In this document: piece after piece, positions 18,735 through 26,700 of the stretch
How positions within the stretch are numbered: the stretch's first letter is position 1
Layout: the number at the start of each line of letters is the position of its first letter
Origin: an uncultured Oscillospiraceae bacterium
GTDB taxonomy: Bacteria > Bacillota > Clostridia > Oscillospirales > Ruminococcaceae
DNA: 64,000 bases
NCBI GenBank assembly: GCA_900539195.1
Contig: UQBC01000002.1
Span: 62,001-126,000 of the forward strand
Reading direction: 5' to 3'
Translations under genes and position numbers: made by a program
Notes under the pieces: generated by a model
Told to the model about the DNA's origin: nothing
Database searches by the model: none
Seen by the model: only the letters and a program-made list of their open reading frames with translations

Positions 18735-19433
18735 TTACTGCAATACAGCTTCTGCCTGCCGCTTTTTCATTGATTTCCAGCTTACAAATCCATATATGTC
18801 ATTTGCAAGGAATATGACAAAGCAGGTGACAACCGAAAGGTAGCTGATATCGCTCATAGCGGCAAGCGACCACAGTATTATAAGTATTATATCGTTAGCG
18901 GCATAGGCTATGGCGAAGAAGTGGTTGCGGCGGAATGTGAGATAAACGGCAAGAAAACTTGTTGTGACGGATAAGGTGCTCGGAATCAGATTCGCCGTGT
19001 TGAAAAAGTCGAGTACGAAGTAGAAAACTACGGTAACAACGGCGGAGAGTATTAACATAAAGAGAACTTCGCCCCTGTGGATATGATTTACCTTAACCTC
19101 AGCCTTGCCCTTGGCAAAAGGGTTTCTTATCCAGCTTATAAAAGCGGCAAGCGCCATAGGACCTGTCATACAAAGATATGTTATCATTTCGCCGTAATAC
19201 GCAAACGAGTAGGAAATTATCGCATAGAGTATGCTGAAAACAACGCCGAGCGCCTGTCCTATGGGGTTGCCCTTGGCGTTGAGCAAAAGCGAGGTAGCGC
19301 CGATAAGCGACGCTATGACGGACAGTATCCCGTCCTTGCCGAATATGACCGCAGAGCCTGTTATCAGCACGACCGAACCTATCCATAGTATTTTTTCAAA
19401 GGTTGTGAAGTAGTTGTTCAGTTTTCTGAGCAT
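18735..19433 (-). CDS. pnuC: PnuC-family vitamin transporter
   Basis: Integral membrane protein of 232 residues with seven or so predicted hydrophobic helices. It matches the PnuC family, which imports nicotinamide riboside or related vitamins by facilitated diffusion coupled to intracellular phosphorylation. The family pattern is seen in the segments GNPIGQALGVVFSILYAIIS and YGEMITYLCMTGPMA. The longer frame from 19514 is rejected: the ATG at 19433 has a GGAGG ribosome site 7 bp upstream, and the extension would overlap the structured leader. Some relatives transport thiamine or riboflavin, and no neighbouring NAD or thiamine gene helps to choose. Transcribed alone from 19555-19583. Confidence 0.8.
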   Translation of the reverse strand: MLRKLNNYFTTFEKILWIGSVVLITGSAVIFGKDGILSVIASLIGATSLLLNAKGNPIGQALGVVFSILYAIISYSFAYYGEMITYLCMTGPMALAAFISWIRNPFAKGKAEVKVNHIHRGEVLFMLILSAVVTVVFYFVLDFFNTANLIPSTLSVTTSFLAVYLTFRRNHFFAIAYAANDIILIILWSLAAMSDISYLSVVTCFVIFLANDIYGFVSWKSMKKRQAEAVLQ

Positions 19434-19453
19434 TATATCCTCCGTAAATTTAC

Positions 19454-19511
19454 CGAAAAAGCACCGTGAGTACATCTTCAAAGACCTAACGATGTACTGA
19501 CGGTGCTTTCG
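19454..19511 (-). promoter_or_regulatory. long leader hairpin upstream of pnuC, possible attenuator
   Basis: On the minus strand the transcript folds as a stem CGAAA-GCACCG, a TCA/TCA internal loop, then GTACATC paired with GATGTAC around a 14-nt loop. The 3' arm runs straight into TTTTTCGG, like an intrinsic terminator located before the start codon. A 10-nt element (CCCGGTGGCA on plus) sits just upstream. The arrangement suggests metabolite-controlled attenuation. I could not match it to the TPP, preQ1, THF or NAD riboswitch consensus sequences that I remember. Confidence 0.55.
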
Positions 19512-19554
19512 CATCTCTACCCGGTGGCAGAATTATTGTATTGTTTGTATTGTT

Positions 19555-19583
19555 ATTTTAGCATAACGGTCGGGGGGTGTCAA
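19555..19583 (-). promoter_or_regulatory. consensus promoter of pnuC
   Basis: Minus strand TTGACA (19583-19578), 17-bp spacer, TAAAAT (19560-19555). Expected start near 19548, giving a leader of about 115 nt before the ATG at 19433. Confidence 0.8.
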
Positions 19584-19600
19584 GGAGGATTCCGATTTAT

Positions 19601-20503
19601 TTATGTCTGTGTAACAAACGTTGCATTTCCGATTTTTTCGGGTACACTGAAAGTTGCGGTAGTCGGGATTTCATATGTTCCGCTGAAATTGCCTTTTTCA
19701 GCTTGCAAAGCAACATATTTGAGCATTTTGTTCTGAAGTGCGGTCATTTGTTCATCGGTGAGTGAGAAGCTGCCGTATATTTCGGTTCTTGCGGCAATTT
19801 CTTCTGCGGTTATGCCCGCTTCTTCAAGTTTATCCATGGTGTTGTTGTATATATACGCAGGTGTGTATATCAGATCGTTTTTCATAATTGAAGTATTGTA
19901 TGTGAATAAATTGAAGCATTTTTTCACATCGCCGGAGGCGATAGCTTCTATTTCTTCATCGGTGTATATCATATCTGCATATTTGGCATTCTCGCTTTCA
20001 GATGAAAGCTCAGTATAATATTTTTGAAGATCTTTCAATATTTCGTATACTTTATCATGATTCAATGAGTATTTTTTTACCACGTTCGGAAGATTCGGCA
20101 TTTCGTTGATATTATAAGGTCTGTCTTTATTATCAACGGGATTGTCATTTTCTTCGCTCCATGTCATATACTCCTGAAATTCTTTTTCAGTGCATGATTC
20201 CTTAACAAGATTTTCAAATTTCTGCGAAAACAATCCCAGTTTGGATATTTCCTGAGCACCGTAAAATGCAGATTGCTCATCACCGCCGCCGTTTTGCTTG
20301 ATATCAAGTGCGGGCATTTTTTCTTCATATATATCCAATTTAGTTTCGCTTTTGCCTGAGTTCGAGGCTACTTCAACCTCAGAGGATTGAATAATATCAG
20401 AAGAGCTTTGTGATGTCTGCACTGTTGATTGGCAACCGCACATGGTTCCGAAAACAGTGAGCAACAGACCTGTGATAATGAGAGCTTGTAATGATTTTTT
20501 CAT
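19601..20503 (-). CDS. putative lipoprotein of unknown function
   Basis: 300 residues. The N-terminus is a lipoprotein signal: basic start, hydrophobic stretch, and Cys24 preceded by MCG as a plausible but imperfect lipobox, followed by a Ser/Gln/Thr-rich linker (about residues 25-55). The rest is charged and mostly helical in appearance, with a repeated ILKDL/EIEAIASGDVKK-like character; I recognise no domain or catalytic motif. An AAGGAGG ribosome site lies 7 bp upstream of the ATG. It follows the M23 peptidase gene by 12 bp and is clearly in the same transcript, so it may be a cell-envelope partner of that peptidase; this is inference. Confidence 0.6.
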   Translation of the reverse strand: MKKSLQALIITGLLLTVFGTMCGCQSTVQTSQSSSDIIQSSEVEVASNSGKSETKLDIYEEKMPALDIKQNGGGDEQSAFYGAQEISKLGLFSQKFENLVKESCTEKEFQEYMTWSEENDNPVDNKDRPYNINEMPNLPNVVKKYSLNHDKVYEILKDLQKYYTELSSESENAKYADMIYTDEEIEAIASGDVKKCFNLFTYNTSIMKNDLIYTPAYIYNNTMDKLEEAGITAEEIAARTEIYGSFSLTDEQMTALQNKMLKYVALQAEKGNFSGTYEIPTTATFSVPEKIGNATFVTQT

Positions 20504-20515
20504 AAAATTACCTCC

Positions 20516-21457
20516 TTAATATGAATAGGTGAAATTGATGTTTTTGAAGAAAGTAAGCGGTTGAATGTAGTCCAAAGAGTTTAAGGATTTTTTAACATCA
20601 TAGTGCAGATGCGAACCGTAAGCCTCTCCGGTACAACCAACTTTTCCGATATAGTCGCCGGCTTTTACTTTATCACCTTCTGCGAGATTGACAGAACCGT
20701 TTTTCATATGCAGATATCTGACAACATAACCGTTGTCCTGTTTGATTCTGACAAAGACTCCTCTGCCGTTAGTTCTGTCATAGAAAGAATCTAACACTGT
20801 ACCGCTATAGCTTGCGTAAACAGGATAGCCATCTACGTTGCCGTTTGCATCAATTATATCTACGCCATGATGTTCTGTGCCATCGTCATACTTTGGAAAT
20901 CTCTGCGATATATGAGTTGCCATATAGGGTGACTTAAACATATAAGACCAGTTTGTGGTCGGCTTTTTATATCCGCATTTTGCGCAGATATTTTCATTTA
21001 CACTGTTATATATATGACCATGTGCAGGTATCGGCATATATGTTACAAACGAACATCTTGTACAGTATATTTTTCTTTTTCCCTGAGTAGTACAATCAGG
21101 TGGTGTAACACAAGTGTCTTTGGTATTGTGCCCCAAAGCATCGGTATAATTATACTTTACAGTATAATCACAGCCTGATACTGTGCAGTAAGCAAGGGTA
21201 TAACCTTTTACAGTACACTTTGGCGATACGACCTTAGATTTAGTATTGTGTCCTCTCGGATATATCATCACAGTGGATTTGTATCCGCACTTTTTGCATA
21301 CTCTGTATTTAGAGCCTGTGGTGGTACACCCGGCGTTCTGAGTAATAACATACCCGCCAAATACGTGAGAGCATTCGGCATATACAGAATAGTTGGCGAA
21401 AATTGTACAATTGAACATTATTGCGAAAATCAAAATAGCTTTTAAAATATTTTTCAT
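20516..21457 (-). CDS. secreted M23 (LytM-type) peptidase with Cys-rich repeats
   Basis: 313 residues. A signal peptide (residues 1-27) is followed by four Cys-pair repeats (about 28-165; pattern Cx(4-8)G...C..CGY) of the same type as in the C-terminal part of the giant protein at 4270-18675. Then comes an M23 zinc metallopeptidase domain (about 180-300) with the metal/catalytic residues H196-xxx-D200, H250 and H283-L-H285. M23 enzymes cut peptide bridges of peptidoglycan. All key residues are present, so it should be active. An AAGGAGG site 6 bp before the ATG and a promoter at 21478-21505 support the start. Shared repeats suggest that the giant protein and this enzyme recognise the same surface component. 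Confidence 0.85.
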   Translation of the reverse strand: MKNILKAILIFAIMFNCTIFANYSVYAECSHVFGGYVITQNAGCTTTGSKYRVCKKCGYKSTVMIYPRGHNTKSKVVSPKCTVKGYTLAYCTVSGCDYTVKYNYTDALGHNTKDTCVTPPDCTTQGKRKIYCTRCSFVTYMPIPAHGHIYNSVNENICAKCGYKKPTTNWSYMFKSPYMATHISQRFPKYDDGTEHHGVDIIDANGNVDGYPVYASYSGTVLDSFYDRTNGRGVFVRIKQDNGYVVRYLHMKNGSVNLAEGDKVKAGDYIGKVGCTGEAYGSHLHYDVKKSLNSLDYIQPLTFFKNINFTYSY

Positions 21458-21477
21458 AATAAACCTCCTTTATCTAT

Positions 21478-21505
21478 ATTATACTAATAAATTGCAATAA
21501 GTCAA
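21478..21505 (-). promoter_or_regulatory. promoter of the M23 peptidase-lipoprotein operon
   Basis: Minus strand TTGACT (21505-21500), 16-bp spacer, TATAAT (21483-21478), with an expected start about 15 nt before the AAGGAGG ribosome site. Confidence 0.7.
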
Positions 21506-21562
21506 TACAATTCAGGAAATTCGGTTAAACTTACAAAATATATGTCAAATTTTTAGATGAAA

Positions 21563-21605
21563 TGTCAAAAACAGCCTGACGGATACCGATATCCGTCAGG
21601 CTGTT
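21563..21605 (-). terminator. terminator after aguB
   Basis: Perfect 16-bp stem AACAGCCTGACGGATA / TATCCGTCAGGCTGTT with a 4-nt loop. On the minus strand it is followed by TTTTTGAC, 16 bp after the aguB stop. Confidence 0.85.
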
Positions 21606-21620
21606 ACATATGATTGATTT

Positions 21621-22502
21621 TTAATGTTCCATAATCTTTCCGTACAACTCGGGGCGGCGGTCACGGAACACGCCCCAGCTCTGACGCAGGTCACGGTTCT
21701 GCTCGTGGTCGATGACCGCTGTTATAACCGCCTCGTCCGTTCTGTCAGCCTCGGCAACTATCGCTCCCGTAGCATCGGTTATGAATGACGAGCCGTAGAA
21801 GGTCAGCGATGAGTCCTGATTCTGATTTTCGGGGGTGGGGTGAACGTACTCTGTACCTATTCTGTTTGCGGCGATAACGGGAACAAGGTTTGCCGCCGAA
21901 TGACCCTGCATAGCCCTTCTCCAGTGGGGCATCGAGTCGCACTCCAGAATAGGCTCACTGCCGATAGCGGTGGGGTAAAGGAGCATATCTGCGCCCATAA
22001 GAGCCATACAGCGTGCCGCCTCCGGAAACCACTGATCCCAGCATATGCCGACACCGATACAGCCGAACTTTGTATTCCATACCTTAAAGCCTGTGTCGCC
22101 CGGTGTGAAGTAGAACTTCTCCTGATAGAAATGGTCATCGGGAATGTGGCTCTTGCGGTATATTCCCATAAGCGAGCCGTCACAGTCTATCATAGCTATC
22201 GTATTGAAAAATGCGTTTCCGTGCTTTTCATAGAAGCTGACGGGGATAACCGTACCGGTTTCCTTTGCGACCTGCATAAAACGCTTTACGGCAGGATTTT
22301 CTTCGGTTTTGTCGGCAAGATAATAGTAATCGTAATTCTTCTCCTGACAAAAGTACGGAAGCTCGAACAGCTCGGGGAGAAGTATCACATTCGCTCCGTC
22401 CGATGCCGCCTGTCTTACCATACGCTCTGCCTTTGCTATATTTTCTTCACGGTCGTCACTGCAGCTCATCTGTACTGCCGCAACCTTGACATTACTTATC
22501 AT
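21621..22502 (-). CDS. aguB: N-carbamoylputrescine amidohydrolase
   Basis: Nitrilase-family enzyme that hydrolyses N-carbamoylputrescine to putrescine, CO2 and ammonia, the last step of the agmatine route. The catalytic triad of the family is visible: Glu in LLPELFELPYF, Lys in YRKSHIPDDHFY, and Cys in VGVGICWDQWFPEAAR. The 293-residue length is typical. The ATG at 22502 is chosen over an upstream TTG (22523) because AAAGGA lies about 8 bp before it. It overlaps the end of aguA by 11 bp, so the two are translationally coupled. Assignment to AguB rather than another amidase rests on strong sequence character and the aguA neighbour. Confidence 0.94.
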   Translation of the reverse strand: MISNVKVAAVQMSCSDDREENIAKAERMVRQAASDGANVILLPELFELPYFCQEKNYDYYYLADKTEENPAVKRFMQVAKETGTVIPVSFYEKHGNAFFNTIAMIDCDGSLMGIYRKSHIPDDHFYQEKFYFTPGDTGFKVWNTKFGCIGVGICWDQWFPEAARCMALMGADMLLYPTAIGSEPILECDSMPHWRRAMQGHSAANLVPVIAANRIGTEYVHPTPENQNQDSSLTFYGSSFITDATGAIVAEADRTDEAVITAVIDHEQNRDLRQSWGVFRDRRPELYGKIMEH

Positions 22503-23625
22503 AGGGAGTTTCCTTTCTGACAAATGACGGTATCTGGTGGGTTATGCAATGGATATTGCCGCCGCCGATAAGTATATCACGGGCGTATATCTGTATTATC
22601 TCACGGTCGGGGAATACCTTCTGTACTTCACTCTTTGCTCTGAGGTCATATTCTGTATTCTCACCGCCGAAAGCGGGCATTACCACTGTCTTATTGCCTA
22701 TATAAAGATTTACATAGCTTGCGCTAAGCGGGCTTACGGTATCTCTTGTAGGCTCGCCGTCAAACAGGTCAAGACCTGCGACTTCTTCCTCGGTCATATA
22801 TATCGGCCTTGGCATAGCGAGCTTTACAACGTCTATCTTTCTGCCGAGTGCGTCCGTGCTGTTTTCAAGCACGTCAAGGCAGGCTCGGCACATCTTGTAC
22901 TGTTCGCTTGTTTCGTCCTCGCACCACGATAAAAGCACGGTGTGGGGAGCGGCGAACACGCAGATATTGTCAACGTGTTCGTTTGTTTCATCGCCCAGTA
23001 TACCGCCCGGAAGCCATATTACTTTTTTTGCACCGAGACCCTCGCAGAGATTTTCTTCGATTTCCGCTTTTGACAGCTGAGGATTTCTTCCTGCGCTGAG
23101 CAGACACGCTTCAGTGGTAAGAATCGTACCCTCGCCGTCAGCGCTTATACTTCCGCCCTCAAGAACGAAGTCGCTGAAGTCATACACATCGACATCGAGC
23201 ATATCGCAGACCTTGCGTGCTATCTTGTTATCCTTGTCCCACGGAAAATAAAGTCCGTCAGAAAGGCCGCCCCACGCATTGAAATACCAGTCCACACCAC
23301 GCATATCGCCCTTATCGTTCACGACAAACTCGGGGGAAACATCTCTCGCCCACGCATCGTCAGAGGACATCTCGACAACACGGATATGAGGGGGGAGCAT
23401 TCTGCGTGCGTTCTCATACTGTTCAAATGAGGCAAGAACGGTGACCTTTTCGCTTTTTGCAATGGCGCAGGCAACCTCGCAGAACGCTTTTTTTGCCTTT
23501 ACGCCGCCGTACTGCCACGAATCCGGCCGCTCGGGGAATATTATTATACAGCCGCTGTGCGAGGAAAATTCCGCAGGCATACGGTAGCCGTCAATGAGCG
23601 GCGTTGAGTCGGAAATAATCTTCAA
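22492..23625 (-). CDS. aguA: agmatine deiminase
   Basis: Converts agmatine to N-carbamoylputrescine and ammonia. The 377-residue protein shows the guanidino-modifying fold signatures: WARDVSPEFVV near residue 95, the GGSISADGEG segment, the His in HVDNICVFA, and the catalytic Cys in GGGNIHCITHQIP near the C-terminus. The start is a TTG (23625-23623) with GGAG about 6 bp upstream; no ATG gives a full-length protein. It starts 21 bp after iorB and overlaps aguB. It would supply putrescine or, with a kinase elsewhere, ATP and nitrogen from agmatine. Confidence 0.94.
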   Translation of the reverse strand: MKIISDSTPLIDGYRMPAEFSSHSGCIIIFPERPDSWQYGGVKAKKAFCEVACAIAKSEKVTVLASFEQYENARRMLPPHIRVVEMSSDDAWARDVSPEFVVNDKGDMRGVDWYFNAWGGLSDGLYFPWDKDNKIARKVCDMLDVDVYDFSDFVLEGGSISADGEGTILTTEACLLSAGRNPQLSKAEIEENLCEGLGAKKVIWLPGGILGDETNEHVDNICVFAAPHTVLLSWCEDETSEQYKMCRACLDVLENSTDALGRKIDVVKLAMPRPIYMTEEEVAGLDLFDGEPTRDTVSPLSASYVNLYIGNKTVVMPAFGGENTEYDLRAKSEVQKVFPDREIIQIYARDILIGGGNIHCITHQIPSFVRKETPYDK

Positions 23626-23646
23626 GAAAAGCTCCTTTTTGAACGC

Positions 23647-24222
23647 TTACATATCTCTGCCGAGATCGAAAGCCTTTTCGTTTATCTCTATAACCTTTGC
23701 GGGTACGCACTTTTCAACTGCCTTTTTCCAAGCGTCAAGCTCAATTCCGGGAAGTACCTTTGAAAGAACGCCCATAAGCACAACGTTAACAGCTCTTGCA
23801 CTGCCGGCTTTTTCTGCGGCTGAGAGAGCGTCAACTGCGATAATGTTTATACCCATAGCCTTTATCTTGTCGATAATGCCGTCGGGATATTCAGCCGCAC
23901 CCGTGATAACGGGCATAGGGCTTATCTTCTGTGTGTTTGTGATTATTGTACCGCCTTTTTTGAGGTATGATACATAACGTGCGGCTTCAAGCTGTTCAAA
24001 GCTTACTATCATATCAGCCTGACCCTTTTCTATAACGGGGCTGTATACCTTTTCGCCGTATCTTATATATGTTACGACAGAACCGCCACGCTGTGACATT
24101 CCGTGTACTTCGCTTACCTTAACCTCATAGCCTGCCGTGCCGAGAACACTGCCGAGTATACGGCTTGCAAGAAGTGTACCCTGTCCGCCAACGCCGACTA
24201 TCATTATTGATTTTGTTTCCAT
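23647..24222 (-). CDS. iorB: indolepyruvate ferredoxin oxidoreductase, beta subunit
   Basis: 191-residue gamma-type domain of 2-oxoacid:ferredoxin oxidoreductases; pairs with IorA to oxidise indolepyruvate and other aryl pyruvates to aryl-CoA with ferredoxin reduction. It opens with the dinucleotide-like glycine motif IVGVGGQGTLLASRILG, followed by the conserved EVHGMSQRGGSVVTYIR segment. Twenty bp after iorA, same strand. Typical length and no missing parts. In this organism the pair would ferment or assimilate aromatic amino acids and is oxygen sensitive. Confidence 0.93.
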   Translation of the reverse strand: METKSIMIVGVGGQGTLLASRILGSVLGTAGYEVKVSEVHGMSQRGGSVVTYIRYGEKVYSPVIEKGQADMIVSFEQLEAARYVSYLKKGGTIITNTQKISPMPVITGAAEYPDGIIDKIKAMGINIIAVDALSAAEKAGSARAVNVVLMGVLSKVLPGIELDAWKKAVEKCVPAKVIEINEKAFDLGRDM

Positions 24223-24242
24223 AGCTATATTCCTTTCAGAGC

Positions 24243-25976
24243 TTATTCCTTGATAGCGTCAAACTTACAGAGCTGTTCGCACAGTCCGCAGCCTACGCAC
24301 AGGGTATTGTCGATAGTGATGCACTTGTCGCCTGAAACCAGTGCGGGACAGCCTATTCTCATACAGGACTTGCAGTTCTTGCACTTGTCGGCATCTATAT
24401 GGAACGGAGGCTTGTGCTTTACGGTCTTGAGCAGAGCGCAGGGCTTGCGTGCGATTATGAGCGAAGGCTCAGCCTTTGCAAGCTCCTCCTTTATAACTCT
24501 TTCGGTTTCGGCAAGGTCGCCGGGGTTTACAACTGTAACGCTGTTTATGCCGATAGCGTGAGCGAGTGCTTCAAGGTTAACGGCAGATGCGGGATCGCCG
24601 TATATGTTCTTGCCGTTTGCGGGGTTGTTCTGGTGACCTGTCATACCTGTGATGCTGTTATCAAGCACGATAACGGTAGAATTACTGCGGTTGTATGCAA
24701 TGTCAACAAGGCTCGTGATACCGCTGTGCATAAATGTGCTGTCACCGATAACGGCTACCGCCTTGCCCTCGTATTCGCCCTTTCTGCCCTTGTTGAAGCC
24801 GTGCAGACCGCTTATGCTTGCGCCCATACATACTGTCGTGTCGATCGCACTGAGAGGAGCGGCGGCACCGAGTGTGTAACAGCCTATATCGCCGCTTACC
24901 ATAACGCCGAGCTTTTTGAGTATGTAGAATACGCCTCTGTGGGGACATCCTGCGCAGAGTACGGGAGGACGAACGGGTATCTCGGCATCAAGAGTCTGCC
25001 ATTCGTCCTTTTCACCGAGAACGACCTGTCTTACTTTGCTCTGGAAGTATTCGCCCTGAAGGGTGAACAGCTCCTTGCCCTTTACGTCAATGCCGTTCTT
25101 GCGGCAGTGTGTTTCGATAACATCGTCAAGCTCTTCGATAACATAGAGCGTCTTTACCTTAGCGGCAAAGTCCTTTATCAGCTTTACGGGCAGAGGGTTT
25201 ACCATACCGAGCTTTAAGTAGCTTGCCTTGTCGCCCAGCGCTTCCTTTGCGTACTGGTAGCAGATACCCGATGTGATAACGCCTATCTCGTCACCGTTCA
25301 TCTCGACAGTGTTTATGCCCGATGTTTCGGCATATTCGATAAGGTCTAGTGTACGCTGTTCAACAACAACGTGTTTCTTTATAGCGTTTGCGGGAACCAT
25401 TACGTTCTTTGCAATATTCTTCTTGTATTCGGGGATAGTGTGGGGAATTCTGTCCGCTGTTGTTACAGCCGACTGAGAGTGGCTTACTCTTGTTGTAAGT
25501 CTAAGAATTACGGGAGTATCGAACTTTTCCGAAATCTCATAAGCGAGCTTTGCGTAGTCCTTGCACTCCTGTGAGTCGGACGGTTCGAGCATAGGAACCT
25601 TAGCGCCGATGGCATAGTGGCGTGAGTCCTGCTCGTTCTGTGAGCTGTGCATACCGGGGTCATCGGCTACGGCAAGCACCATACCGCCGTTTACGCCTGT
25701 GTAGCTTGCTGTGAAAAGAGGGTCAGCCGCTACGTTAAGACCAACGTGCTTCATAGCGCAGAAGCTTCTTGCGCCTGCAATACTTGCGCCTATTGCGACC
25801 TCGCAGGCTACCTTCTCGTTGGGCGCCCATTCACAGTACATTTCGTCCTCGGGGTATTTTGACGAAAATTCGGTTATCTCGGTGCTGGGTGTGCCGGGGT
25901 AGCTTGATATAACGCTGACTCCTGCCTCGTAAAGACCTCTTGCGACCGCCTGATTACCTAACATTAATTCAGACAT
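24243..25976 (-). CDS. iorA: indolepyruvate ferredoxin oxidoreductase, alpha subunit
   Basis: 577-residue TPP- and iron-sulfur-containing subunit. The N-terminal pyrimidine domain (GNQAVARGLYEAG, SSYPGTPSTEI) and a core with PVLCAGCPHRGVF are visible. The TPP-binding region shows GDIGCYTLG and GDSTFMHSGI. The C-terminal ferredoxin-like domain carries the motifs CKNCKSCMRIGCPAL and CVGCGLCEQLCK for two [4Fe-4S] clusters. Start ATG at 25976 with AAAGGA upstream. It heads a four-gene transcript iorA-iorB-aguA-aguB from the promoter at 26087-26115. The physiological link between aryl-pyruvate oxidation and putrescine formation is not obvious; both belong to amino-acid (Trp/Tyr/Phe, Arg) catabolism. 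Confidence 0.94.
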   Translation of the reverse strand: MSELMLGNQAVARGLYEAGVSVISSYPGTPSTEITEFSSKYPEDEMYCEWAPNEKVACEVAIGASIAGARSFCAMKHVGLNVAADPLFTASYTGVNGGMVLAVADDPGMHSSQNEQDSRHYAIGAKVPMLEPSDSQECKDYAKLAYEISEKFDTPVILRLTTRVSHSQSAVTTADRIPHTIPEYKKNIAKNVMVPANAIKKHVVVEQRTLDLIEYAETSGINTVEMNGDEIGVITSGICYQYAKEALGDKASYLKLGMVNPLPVKLIKDFAAKVKTLYVIEELDDVIETHCRKNGIDVKGKELFTLQGEYFQSKVRQVVLGEKDEWQTLDAEIPVRPPVLCAGCPHRGVFYILKKLGVMVSGDIGCYTLGAAAPLSAIDTTVCMGASISGLHGFNKGRKGEYEGKAVAVIGDSTFMHSGITSLVDIAYNRSNSTVIVLDNSITGMTGHQNNPANGKNIYGDPASAVNLEALAHAIGINSVTVVNPGDLAETERVIKEELAKAEPSLIIARKPCALLKTVKHKPPFHIDADKCKNCKSCMRIGCPALVSGDKCITIDNTLCVGCGLCEQLCKFDAIKE

Positions 25977-26086
25977 AAGATGTTTCCTTTCAAAAATGCA
26001 GGGACGGCATACGCTGTCCCGTGTGATGATAATTTCACCGTTCGTTTTCCGTTCCGGACGGTGACGAACAATTGATTTGCTACTAT

Positions 26087-26115
26087 ATTATACTACATTT
26101 TTTCCGGGATGTAAA
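26087..26115 (-). promoter_or_regulatory. promoter of the iorAB-aguAB operon
   Basis: Minus strand TTTACA (26115-26110), 17-bp spacer, TATAAT (26092-26087). The leader of about 100 nt contains two stem-loops (arms CACCGT/ACGGTG and GGGAC/GTCCC) before the iorA ribosome site; their role is unknown. Confidence 0.75.
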
Positions 26116-26204
26116 GAATTTGTTGAAAATGAGCGGAAAGGAAGGAAAATATCGGCGGTGTACTGGAAAAGGGACAGGAAATGTGGTATTATATGAATGT
26201 ATGA

Positions 26205-26545
26205 TAAAACTTTTATAGTTGATTTTAAAAACAATTAGGCGTTTTGTGATAGATTGCTTTTCAGGATAACACTTCTCGGGTACGCTATTCTATGTGATAA
26301 CGTTGCTGCTATTAACGAGGGAAAGAACCAAAGGGAACAGGACTAGGGACTTGGCAGCCCCTCTCCCTATCCCTTAGGTTCTCTCCCTCGTGGCTCCCTC
26401 TTTCCTTACCCACACCCACACCCCGCTAGGGTGTTGGCTAAACTCGTATAGCCTCCCGGATATCGTATATTCTGTAAGTTCGGGAACGCTTAACGCTACA
26501 TGTCCGCAGTTTTAGTACATATATCTCAGGTTTGTAGCGTTTTTT
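26205..26545 (+). ncRNA. candidate structured non-coding RNA
   Basis: A plausible promoter (TGGAAA, 17 bp, TATTAT at about 26193-26198) precedes three structural elements. The first is a 75-nt long hairpin at 26316-26390 whose 21-nt arms pair at 19 positions and enclose an inner TAGGGA/TCCCTA stem. The second is a small hairpin, ACACCC/GGGTGT, at 26418-26434. The third is a 9-bp stem AACGCTACA/TGTAGCGTT at 26492-26541 that ends in a T-run. There is no matching ORF. I cannot assign it to 6S, SRP, RNase P or tmRNA. A degenerate mobile element is the main alternative. Confidence 0.4.
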
Positions 26546-26700
26546 GAAAGGTTAATGTTGGTGCAGTTGCACTGATACACTCACGAAATTATTATTTACA
26601 CGGAGTCTGAGAAATTGTTTTTGGCAATTGCTTTAAAAATAAAAAAGCTATTTGTTAAATTTAGTTACCGATATATATAAATAAATACGGAGGGCGTAAT

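Larger units (their letters stand above)
25977..26700. other. 724-bp gene-free region with hairpins
   Basis: No ORF with coding character. 25977-26115 is the leader and promoter of iorA (minus). 26116-26200 is AT-rich. 26205-26545 is strongly structured (see the separate ncRNA candidate). 26546-26690 is AT-rich and holds the ribosome site (GGAGGG) for addB; I see no convincing consensus promoter for addB, although the very AT-rich stretch before it would accommodate one. Confidence 0.6.

Noticed and set aside
19748..20018. Plus-strand ORF opposite the lipoprotein gene
   Set aside because: No ribosome site, and it lies fully within a well-supported minus-strand gene with signal peptide and ribosome site.
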